Shown in pieces: positions 1-4,886 of a DNA stretch of 6,966 nt; the first letter of the stretch is position 1, and the number at the start of each line of letters is the position of its first letter. The notes below the pieces were generated by a model, which worked only from the letters and a program-made list of their open reading frames with translations, was not told the DNA's origin and did no database searches. Source of the stretch: Nitrospirota bacterium (GTDB lineage: Bacteria; Nitrospirota; Nitrospiria; Nitrospirales; Nitrospiraceae); the NCBI GenBank assembly GCA_004296865.1, contig SCVQ01000121.1, positions 1 to 6,966 of the forward strand, written 5' to 3'. The translations under genes were made by a program, and so were the position numbers.

Positions 1-1
1 G

Positions 2-232
2 GGCCAATTCTACTGTCGGCAGTGGAGGGAAGGCGCGGGGTTTCTGCTCGGTGCGGTCGTGGTGGATGTTTCGCTTGGCGTCTCGGCCGGATTCATCAAG
101 CTCTTGCAAGCTGGCGGAGCCGGGCTGACGCTGGATGACGCGACGTCCATCCTCCTCCGCTCGCTTCCATTTCTAGCCATCGCCATCTGGAGCGTCTTCG
201 ACGCCGTCCGTACCGCCAAGCGATCCCGCTGA
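2..232 (+). CDS. C-terminal part of a small predicted membrane protein (5' end outside window)
   Basis: An open frame runs from the window edge to a TGA at 230-232 and gives 76 residues. The visible part starts GQFYCRQWREGAGFLLG. It has a hydrophobic segment at about residues 11-35, a short polar loop (QAGGAGLTLDD), and a second hydrophobic segment at about 49-66. It ends in a basic tail, FDAVRTAKRSR. The G-Q-[FL]-Y-x-x-Q-W-x-x-G start and the D-A-x-R-T-A-K end resemble small two-to-three-helix inner-membrane proteins of unknown function whose N-terminus reads like PGLGQxYN. That likeness comes from memory, not a search. No catalytic motif is visible. The codon pattern is G/C-rich at third positions, like the neighbouring genes. 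The start codon and promoter lie outside the window, so full length and any operon membership cannot be judged. Confidence 0.6.
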   Translation, partial: GQFYCRQWREGAGFLLGAVVVDVSLGVSAGFIKLLQAGGAGLTLDDATSILLRSLPFLAIAIWSVFDAVRTAKRSR

Positions 233-250
233 AGAATGTTTTGCTGTCGA

Positions 251-268
251 AGCGGCGCAGCCGCCGCT
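251..268. other. GC-rich stem-loop, possible weak terminator
   Basis: AGCGGCG at 251-257 is the exact reverse complement of CGCCGCT at 262-268, with a CAGC loop. The hairpin begins 18 bp after the stop of the upstream membrane-protein gene, where a terminator would be expected. No T-run follows on the + strand, so it is not a classical intrinsic terminator. It could be a processing or stability hairpin, or chance in GC-rich DNA. Confidence 0.3.
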
Positions 269-286
269 CACGATAACTAGCGCGCG

Positions 287-316
287 TTGACACTTCTCTC
301 GCTGGTGTGTTAGACC
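287..316 (+). promoter_or_regulatory. Candidate sigma70-type promoter for yebC
   Basis: A perfect TTGACA -35 hexamer lies at 287-292. An 18-bp spacer follows, then a weak -10 (TAGACC, 3 of 6, 311-316) preceded by TG at 308-309, an extended -10 arrangement. Transcription would begin near 322. That would give yebC a leader of about 230 nt containing the whole inverted-repeat element at 348-536. The strong -35 supports the call; the poor -10 weakens it. Confidence 0.35.
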
Positions 317-347
317 ACCCTCTGAATATTGAGGTTCCAAGCGACGA

Positions 348-536
348 CAGGGCGCTCAAAAGGGCCATCCAACAAGGCCGCAGGGTCCGCGACGCGAGGA
401 ATAACGAGCGTCACGTTTGCGGACGCCGGCGAGACGGTGAGCCGGCCGGTTCTTCAGTGACCAAGGCGTACTTAGGCAGTACGTTGAGTGGTCGAAGCGA
501 CCGAGAACGATGTTGGGGGCCGTTTTCAGCGCCCTG
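348..536. repeat. MITE-like non-coding element with terminal inverted repeats
   Basis: The left end (348-374, starting CAGGGCGCTCAAAAGGGCC) and the reverse complement of the right end (511-536, starting CAGGGCGCTGAAAACGGCC) match at 23 of 27 aligned positions, with three mismatches and one gap. Two small perfect hairpins lie inside, close to the right end: CGTAC/GTACG (467-471 with 479-483) and GGTCG/CGACC (490-494 with 498-502). Two GCCGGC palindromes lie at 425-430 and 441-446. No transposase or other convincing ORF fits in 189 bp, and I see no clear target-site duplication. The design (short, non-coding, terminal inverted repeats, internal hairpins) is that of a MITE or a dispersed palindromic repeat. 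From memory, Nitrospira genomes carry similar intergenic blocks ending in TTTTTCAGC..CCTGCT, but this is unverified. Confidence 0.6.
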
Positions 537-539
537 CTG

Positions 540-547
540 GGAGGAGG
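540..547 (+). promoter_or_regulatory. Ribosome binding site that fixes the yebC start
   Basis: Two overlapping GGAGG motifs (540-544 and 543-547) lie 5 nt upstream of the ATG at 553. This strong Shine-Dalgarno, and the family-typical protein start MGGHSHW, decide the start against the in-frame upstream ATG at 307. The site lies only 3 bp beyond the right terminal repeat of the 348-536 element, so folding of that element could affect access to it. Confidence 0.8.
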
Positions 548-552
548 ACAGC

Positions 553-1302
553 ATGGGCGGCCATAGTCACTGGGCCACTACCAAGCGCCACAAAGCTTCG
601 GTAGACGCCAAGCGCGGCAAACTCTTTACCCGTATCATCCGTGAGTTGACCATCGCCGCCCGTCAAGGCGGCGATCCGGACGGGAACCCGCGTCTGCGTC
701 TTGCCATTGCCAAGGCCAAAGATGCCAACATGCCCGGCGACACGCTGAAGAAAGCCATCCAGCGCGGCACCGGCGAACTTCCCGGCGTCACCTATGAAGA
801 GTTCGCGCTGGAAGGGTATGGTCCGGGGGGGACCGCCCTCTTGCTGGAAATCACCAGCGACAACCGCAATCGCACCGTCGCGGAAATCCGGAACCTGCTC
901 ACGAAAAACGGCGGCAACATGGCCGAAGCCGGCGCGGTCTCCTGGCAATTCCACAAGAAGGGTCTGCTCGTCGTCGAAAAGGGCAAGGTGGAGGAGGATA
1001 AGCTCCTGTCCCTGGCTCTGGACGCGGGCGCCGAGGACGTGAAGGTGGACGAGAAGACTTTCGAGGTGATTACGGATCCCCATGACTTCGAGGCGGTCAA
1101 GAAGGCCTTGGCCGACGCGAAGATCGAATCCTCTCTGGCTGAAGTGACCTTCGTGCCGCAGAACACCGTCAAGCTGGCAGAGAAACCCGCCGAGCAGATG
1201 CTCAGGCTCATGGAGGTTCTGGACGAACACGATGACGTCCAGAAGGTCCACGCCAACTTCGACATTCCAGACGAGATCATGGAGAAAGTGGCGGCCGGCT
1301 AA
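553..1302 (+). CDS. yebC: YebC/PmpR (TACO1) family protein
   Basis: This 249-residue protein has the usual length of the YebC family. The N-terminus MGGHSHWATTKRHK corresponds to the conserved MAGHSKWxxIKxRK. Next come the basic helical region (KRGKLFTRIIRELTIAAR, 21-38), the family signature YEEFALEGYGPGG (81-93), DNRNRT (103-108), WQF (131-133) and the C-terminal VLDEHDDVQKVHANFD (222-237). The three-domain layout appears complete. Family members have been described as DNA-binding regulators (for example PmpR). More recently YebC/TACO1 proteins have been shown to be ribosome-associated factors that help translation through proline-rich stretches; the sequence cannot tell which role applies here. 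The reading frame stays open back to 307, but that extension is translated repeat-element DNA and is not conserved in type. The gene lies upstream of ruvA, a common association, though the usual intervening ruvC is absent. The cytoplasm is the expected location. Confidence 0.95.
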   Translation: MGGHSHWATTKRHKASVDAKRGKLFTRIIRELTIAARQGGDPDGNPRLRLAIAKAKDANMPGDTLKKAIQRGTGELPGVTYEEFALEGYGPGGTALLLEITSDNRNRTVAEIRNLLTKNGGNMAEAGAVSWQFHKKGLLVVEKGKVEEDKLLSLALDAGAEDVKVDEKTFEVITDPHDFEAVKKALADAKIESSLAEVTFVPQNTVKLAEKPAEQMLRLMEVLDEHDDVQKVHANFDIPDEIMEKVAAG

Positions 1303-1304
1303 AG

Positions 1305-1370
1305 AACGATGAATGCTGAACGCTGAACGGCAGCAGTTCGACCTTCATTCAACGCTCCGCATTCATCATT
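1305..1370. repeat. Imperfect inverted repeat of TGAANGC-type heptads between yebC and ruvA
   Basis: The arm at 1305-1329 (AACGATGAATGCTGAACGCT...) matches the reverse complement of the arm at 1346-1370 (AATGATGAATGCGGAGCGTT...) at 20 of 25 positions, with a 16-nt loop. The left arm is itself periodic: ATGAATG, CTGAACG, CTGAACG in tandem. It begins 2 bp after the yebC stop and ends 19 bp before the ruvA ATG, so it fills most of the 87-bp gap. As RNA it would form a long, mismatch-containing hairpin. No T-run follows, so it is not a clear intrinsic terminator. It may influence coupling or mRNA stability, or simply be a dispersed repeat. Confidence 0.7.
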
Positions 1371-1389
1371 ATTCCGCGTTGCTTCTACA

Positions 1390-1995
1390 ATGATCGCTTC
1401 ACTGACGGGCCGGCTGGCCTTCAAGGCTCCTTCCCATATCACACTCGATGTGCAGGGCGTCGGGTATGAGGTCTTTATTCCGCTCAGCACGTTTTATGCG
1501 CTGCCCGACCTGAACGAATCCGCGTCGCTCAGCATTCACACCCACCTCCGCGATGACGCCATTCAACTATTCGGGTTCCTGACCTCCCACGAAAAAGACG
1601 CGTTTATCTTACTGACCGGCATCTCCGGCATCGGGCCCAAGCTGGCCCTCAGCGTGCTTTCGTCCTTGAGCATGCCCGACTTCGTCTCGGCCGTGCAGAC
1701 CGGCGATATCGACAAGCTGGCCACCGTGCCGGGGATCGGGAAGAAGTCGGCCGGCCGGATCGCGCTGGAGTTGAAGGATAAAGTGGAGCGGCTCCATCCC
1801 GCCGCGACGATCCCGCACAGTCTGTCCGAACCCTTGGACCGATTGCAGGAGGACGCCCTGTCCGCGCTCGTCAACCTGGGCTACCGGCCGGCGGAGGTCA
1901 AAGAGGCGCTGAAGCGCCTGGCCCGCTCCCATCCAAACACACCGCCGCTGAAAGACCTCATCAAGGACGTGCTGAAAGATTTAGCGCAGGGGTAA
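1390..1995 (+). CDS. ruvA: Holliday junction branch migration protein RuvA
   Basis: RuvA binds four-way DNA junctions as a tetramer and positions RuvB rings that drive branch migration during recombinational repair. The 201-residue length is normal. Domain I is an OB-fold (about 1-65), starting MIASLTGRLAFKAP with the conserved VxGVGYEV (21-28). It contains RDDAIQLFGF, where Asp55 and Asp56 fall at the positions of the Glu55/Asp56 acidic pin of E. coli RuvA. Domain II carries two helix-hairpin-helix motifs, LLTGISGIGPKLALSVL (74-90) and LATVPGIGKKSAGRIA (110-125). A linker rich in P, S and H (about 134-150) leads to the C-terminal RuvB-binding domain III, with ALSALVNLGYRPAEVKEAL (156-174). 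The ATG at 1390 gives the canonical N-terminus but has no obvious Shine-Dalgarno. Translation may depend on weak initiation or coupling with yebC across the hairpin gap. The next gene follows after 3 bp. Confidence 0.97.
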   Translation: MIASLTGRLAFKAPSHITLDVQGVGYEVFIPLSTFYALPDLNESASLSIHTHLRDDAIQLFGFLTSHEKDAFILLTGISGIGPKLALSVLSSLSMPDFVSAVQTGDIDKLATVPGIGKKSAGRIALELKDKVERLHPAATIPHSLSEPLDRLQEDALSALVNLGYRPAEVKEALKRLARSHPNTPPLKDLIKDVLKDLAQG

Positions 1996-1998
1996 GAC

Positions 1999-2535
1999 TT
2001 GCGTCACCGCACCGACCAACGTGCAGCTCAGGGCCGTGGCCACTTCCGGCAGTTGCGGTACTGGAGCCGCACCTGTGCGTTCCTTGTCGCGTGCTCGTCC
2101 GCCCTGCCCCCGGTCGTTTTTTCAGCCGATCCCCCTGAGCCCAAAAGCGCGAGGATGGTCTGTGGAACCTGCCCGTCCGGCTACGCCTTGACCGGTGTCA
2201 CAACTGCGCCGGGCATCTGCAAGGACGGGGACCCGACGCTCGTGGAGTGCGTCCCCGTGGGCAGTATCAATCTCCTGTCGGTCTGCGGCGCCTGTCCCGA
2301 TGGATACCGGCAGGTGGGGAGTTCGTCGGTGCCGGCCCGTTGCGGCACTGCCGACGGCGGACACATGAGCCAATGCCAGCTTGAGACGTTCGAATCGCAC
2401 TTGCCGGACCCGAACAAGGGAGGGGTGTTCTGTCCGCCGAACTGTGCCGGATCGATGCCGACGCCGGGGCAGGGGACGCTCCCATCCCCACCCAAGCACT
2501 TGCCCGCACCGCCCGCACCGAAGGACGTGAAATGA
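1999..2535 (+). CDS. Unrecognised cysteine-rich predicted exported protein
   Basis: I do not recognise this 178-residue protein. From a TTG start at 1999 (AGGGG at 1988-1992, 6 nt upstream) it has a basic N-terminus and a hydrophobic stretch at about 26-44 ([18 protein letters not shown]), consistent with a signal peptide. LVAC at 29-32 also resembles a lipobox, but the preceding hydrophobic run is short. A second in-frame TTG at 2053 (codon 19) would give a more typical leader, MRYWSR plus the same core; it has a poorer ribosome site. The mature part carries an internal duplication: repeat 1 at 55-84 and repeat 2 at 96-126 share C-G-x-C-P-x-G-Y-x3-G-x4-P-x2-C followed by another Cys 10-11 residues on. 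Cys145 and Cys149 follow (CPPNC). The tail (153-178) is rich in Pro and Lys. There are ten cysteines after the leader, an even number suited to disulfides or metal binding. The gene sits between ruvA and ruvB, 3 bp after ruvA and 49 bp before ruvB, so it is probably cotranscribed. No link to recombination is visible. Confidence 0.7.
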   Translation: MRHRTDQRAAQGRGHFRQLRYWSRTCAFLVACSSALPPVVFSADPPEPKSARMVCGTCPSGYALTGVTTAPGICKDGDPTLVECVPVGSINLLSVCGACPDGYRQVGSSSVPARCGTADGGHMSQCQLETFESHLPDPNKGGVFCPPNCAGSMPTPGQGTLPSPPKHLPAPPAPKDVK

Positions 2536-2584
2536 ACCAGCCGGTCCATCAAAGAGAACCGCAGAGCCGGACGGAGCCAGGCCC

Positions 2585-3589
2585 ATGACCGACCGCATCG
2601 TCACCAACCAGATGACCGACGACGAGCACGGCTTAGAAGTCACGCTGCGGCCGCAGACCTTGGACGAATATGTCGGCCAGGGTCGGATGAAAGAATCCCT
2701 CCGAATCTGTATCGAAGCCGCCAAACGCCGCGGCGAGGCCTTGGACCACGCCATCTTTTACGGCCCTCCCGGATTGGGCAAGACCACCATCGCTCATATC
2801 ATCGCGCGCGAGATGGGCGTGGCCATCCGTTCGACTTCGGGGTTGGTCCTGGCCCATGCGGGCGATCTGGCCGCCATCCTGACCAATCTCCAAGAGCGGG
2901 ATGTTCTGTTCATTGACGAGATTCACCGGCTCCCGGCCTCCGTCGAGGAAGCGTTGTACCCTGCGATGGAGGACTTCCAGCTCGACCTGGTGATCGGCCA
3001 GGGGCCCTCAACACGTACGATCAAGCTGGATTTGCCCCACTTCACGTTAATCGGTGCCACGACCAGGGCCGGCGCGCTGACCTCCCCCCTTCGCGAGCGG
3101 TTCGGGCTGGTGAATCGCCTGGACTTTTACTCTCCCGCCGACTTGCAGATCATCGTCACACGCTCGGCCGGCCTCCTCGGCATCCCGATCGACCAGGAGG
3201 GCGCCGCCGAGATCGCTGGCCGTGCCCGCGGGACCCCTCGGATCGTCAACCGCCTGATCAAACGGGTCAGGGACTTCGCCCAGATCAAAGCGGAAGGACA
3301 TATCACACGCCAAGTCGCTCGCGATGCCCTCACCTGGTTAGGAGTGGATGCGGCTGGGTTCGACGAGATGGACCGGAAGATCCTCCTCGCCATCATCGAG
3401 AAGTTCGGCGGGGGACCGGTCGGCATCGAATCGCTGGCCGCCGCCGTCAACGAAGAGAAAGGGACACTTGAGGACGTCTATGAGCCCTTTCTCATCCAAT
3501 CCGGTTACCTGGAACGGACCGCCCGGGGCCGCCAAGCCACCAGAATTTCATTCGAACACTTTGGAAAACCAAAAGATTTACTGCTTTAG
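2585..3589 (+). CDS. ruvB: Holliday junction branch migration ATPase RuvB
   Basis: RuvB is the AAA+ motor that forms rings on DNA at RuvA-bound junctions and drives branch migration by ATP hydrolysis. The 334-residue length is typical. After the short N-terminal segment with [12 protein letters not shown] (21-32), all AAA+ motifs are present: Walker [10 protein letters not shown] (60-68), Walker [10 protein letters not shown] (108-116), sensor 1 GATTRAG (157-163), the arginine-finger segment SPLRERFG (167-174, finger probably Arg170), and sensor 2 in RGTPRIVNR (215-223). The C-terminal winged-helix DNA-binding domain includes [14 protein letters not shown] (272-285) and RTARGRQAT (311-319). 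GGAG at 2573-2576 lies 8 nt before the ATG and supports this start. Together with the nearby ruvA it makes a complete branch-migration pair, but the resolvase RuvC is not encoded here. All catalytic residues look intact. Confidence 0.98.
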   Translation: MTDRIVTNQMTDDEHGLEVTLRPQTLDEYVGQGRMKESLRICIEAAKRRGEALDHAIFYGPPGLGKTTIAHIIAREMGVAIRSTSGLVLAHAGDLAAILTNLQERDVLFIDEIHRLPASVEEALYPAMEDFQLDLVIGQGPSTRTIKLDLPHFTLIGATTRAGALTSPLRERFGLVNRLDFYSPADLQIIVTRSAGLLGIPIDQEGAAEIAGRARGTPRIVNRLIKRVRDFAQIKAEGHITRQVARDALTWLGVDAAGFDEMDRKILLAIIEKFGGGPVGIESLAAAVNEEKGTLEDVYEPFLIQSGYLERTARGRQATRISFEHFGKPKDLLL

Positions 3590-3597
3590 CACGAAGA

Positions 3598-3688
3598 AGC
3601 TTTCAGCCATCAGCTGCCAGTTCTCAATAAAGAAATTTGCGAAGGACCTCTTCTTTAGCTGAAGCCTGAAAGCTGACGGCTGACCGCT
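3598..3688. repeat. Nested inverted repeat built of CTGAANG-type heptads after ruvB
   Basis: The outer arm AGCTTTCAGCCATCAGCT (3598-3615) matches the reverse complement of AGCTGACGGCTGACCGCT (3671-3688) at 15 of 18 positions. A shifted pairing, AGCTTTCAG (3598-3606) with CTGAAAGCT (3666-3674), is perfect over 9 bp. An inner perfect 7-bp pair, TAAAGAA (3628-3634) with TTCTTTA (3651-3657), encloses a 16-nt loop. The right arm reads as tandem heptads CTGAAGC, CTGAAAG, CTGACGG, CTGACCG from 3659. It starts 8 bp after the ruvB stop and could act as a bidirectional transcript end or stability element. It lacks a clean T-run, so terminator activity is uncertain. Confidence 0.65.
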
Positions 3689-3719
3689 ATCCTCATCATT
3701 CAAATCCTGTTGATAAACC

Positions 3720-3748
3720 TTGCAAAGCCAGCTTGCTTCCTGTAGTAT
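3720..3748 (+). promoter_or_regulatory. Candidate promoter for the pheA-hisC-aroF genes
   Basis: TTGCAA (3720-3725, 4 of 6 to the -35 consensus) and TAGTAT (3743-3748, 4 of 6 to the -10 consensus) are separated by exactly 17 bp. They lie in the only A/T-richer stretch between ruvB and pheA. Transcription would start near 3755, giving a leader of about 45 nt. I see no obvious TRAP, T-box or leader-peptide structure in the short interval before the pheA ATG. Confidence 0.4.
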
Positions 3749-3799
3749 TTTCTGTCTCGCTGTGAGGGGGACCTGCGTCCAGGTCATCTTGAGGCACGC

Positions 3800-4882
3800 A
3801 TGGGGAACCAGAAGAACATTCAGCACTATCGCAAGGAGATCGATCGGATCGACGACGAGATTCTGCGTCTGCTGAACGAACGATCAAAGAGCGTCATTGA
3901 AATCGGAAAGTTGAAGAAGGAGTCGGACGCCGAAGCGAATTTGCACACGCCTGGCCGAGAAGCGGCCATTGTGAATCGGCTGACGGGCCAGAACACGGGG
4001 CCCTTCCCGAACGACGCGATCCGGTCCGTGTACCGCGAGATCATGTCCGCCTCGCTCTCGCTCGAAGGCCCGCAGAAGGTCGCCTACTTCGGACCGGCAG
4101 CCACCTTCACGCACCTGGCCTCCATCAAGAAGTTCGGGACCTCCGCCCAGTACGTCCCGGTCAACAGCATCAAGGACGTCTTCGATGAAGTGGAGCGAGG
4201 GCACGCCAACTTCGGCGTGGTACCCATCGAGAATTCGACCGAGGGCGTCGTCAACTACACCCTCGACATGTTTATCGATTCCAACTTGCTCATCTACGGC
4301 GAGGTGCTCCTGGAAGTCTCCCATTACCTCCTCTCAAAGACCGGGCGTTTGGAGGACATCAAGAAAATCTATTCACACCCGCAGCCCATCGCGCAGTGCC
4401 GGCACTGGCTGGAGACCAACTTGCCGCTGATCCCAGTATCGGAAGTGACCAGCACGGCCCGGGCGGCTGAACTGTGCGCCGACGATCCTTCGGCGGCGGC
4501 CATCGCCTCCGAACTGGCTGCGCAGCTCTATGGGCTGAAAATTATCAAGGCCCGGATCGAGGACAATATCAACAACTTCACGCGGTTCCTGATCCTGTCG
4601 AAGAAAGCGCCGGAGCGCACCGGCAAGGACAAGACCTCCGTGATGCTGTCCGTGAAGGACAAAGTCGGCGCGCTCTACGATCTGCTGCGGCCCTTCGCCT
4701 CCCACGGGCTCAACATGACCAAGATCGAGTCTCGTCCGTCCAGACGCAAGGCCTGGGAGTACATCTTTTTCGTGGACCTCGAAGGGCATGCCGAGGACGA
4801 ACCGCTGAAAAAGGCGCTGGAAGAAGTGAAGGGCCGCTGTCTCTTCATGAAAATTTTGGGGGCCTACCCGGCCCACTCATAA
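3800..4882 (+). CDS. pheA: Bifunctional chorismate mutase/prephenate dehydratase (P-protein)
   Basis: This enzyme converts chorismate to prephenate and then to phenylpyruvate, the committed route to phenylalanine. Three domains are visible in its 360 residues. An AroQ-type chorismate mutase spans about 1-88; Arg11, Arg28 and Lys39 align without gaps to the E. coli catalytic residues of the same numbers, and REA at 53-55 matches the conserved Arg-Glu pair. The prephenate dehydratase domain spans about 93-270, starting VAYFGPAATFTHLA (94-107), with PIENSTEG (142-149) and the signature NFTRF (259-263). A C-terminal ACT domain (about 279-356) has GALYDLL (290-296) and IESRPSR (309-315), the elements that form the phenylalanine allosteric site in this family. 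Feedback inhibition by phenylalanine is therefore expected. GAGG at 3791-3794, 5 nt before the ATG at 3800, supports the start. hisC begins 4 nt after the stop, so the two genes are very likely cotranscribed. Confidence 0.96.
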   Translation: MGNQKNIQHYRKEIDRIDDEILRLLNERSKSVIEIGKLKKESDAEANLHTPGREAAIVNRLTGQNTGPFPNDAIRSVYREIMSASLSLEGPQKVAYFGPAATFTHLASIKKFGTSAQYVPVNSIKDVFDEVERGHANFGVVPIENSTEGVVNYTLDMFIDSNLLIYGEVLLEVSHYLLSKTGRLEDIKKIYSHPQPIAQCRHWLETNLPLIPVSEVTSTARAAELCADDPSAAAIASELAAQLYGLKIIKARIEDNINNFTRFLILSKKAPERTGKDKTSVMLSVKDKVGALYDLLRPFASHGLNMTKIESRPSRRKAWEYIFFVDLEGHAEDEPLKKALEEVKGRCLFMKILGAYPAHS

Positions 4883-4886
4883 CCTT

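Noticed and set aside
425..446. Two GCCGGC palindromes as an operator pair
   Set aside because: GCCGGC is frequent in DNA of this composition and the pair lies inside the repeat element. Nothing else supports a regulator site.
307..552. In-frame N-terminal extension of YebC by 82 residues
   Set aside because: The extension is translated from the inverted-repeat element. It lacks family similarity, and the ATG at 553 has a strong Shine-Dalgarno and encodes the conserved MGGHSHW start.
526..1251. Open frame (241 codons) on the - strand opposite yebC
   Set aside because: It overlaps nearly the whole of yebC and shows no recognisable domain or supporting ribosome site.
1305..1370. Intrinsic terminator of yebC
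   Set aside because: The hairpin has several mismatches and no following T-run, so I list it only as an inverted repeat.
2122..2754. Minus-strand open frame opposite the Cys-rich gene and the start of ruvB
   Set aside because: It runs across into ruvB antisense. The + strand reading explains the region better, through a signal peptide, duplicated Cys motif and gene spacing.
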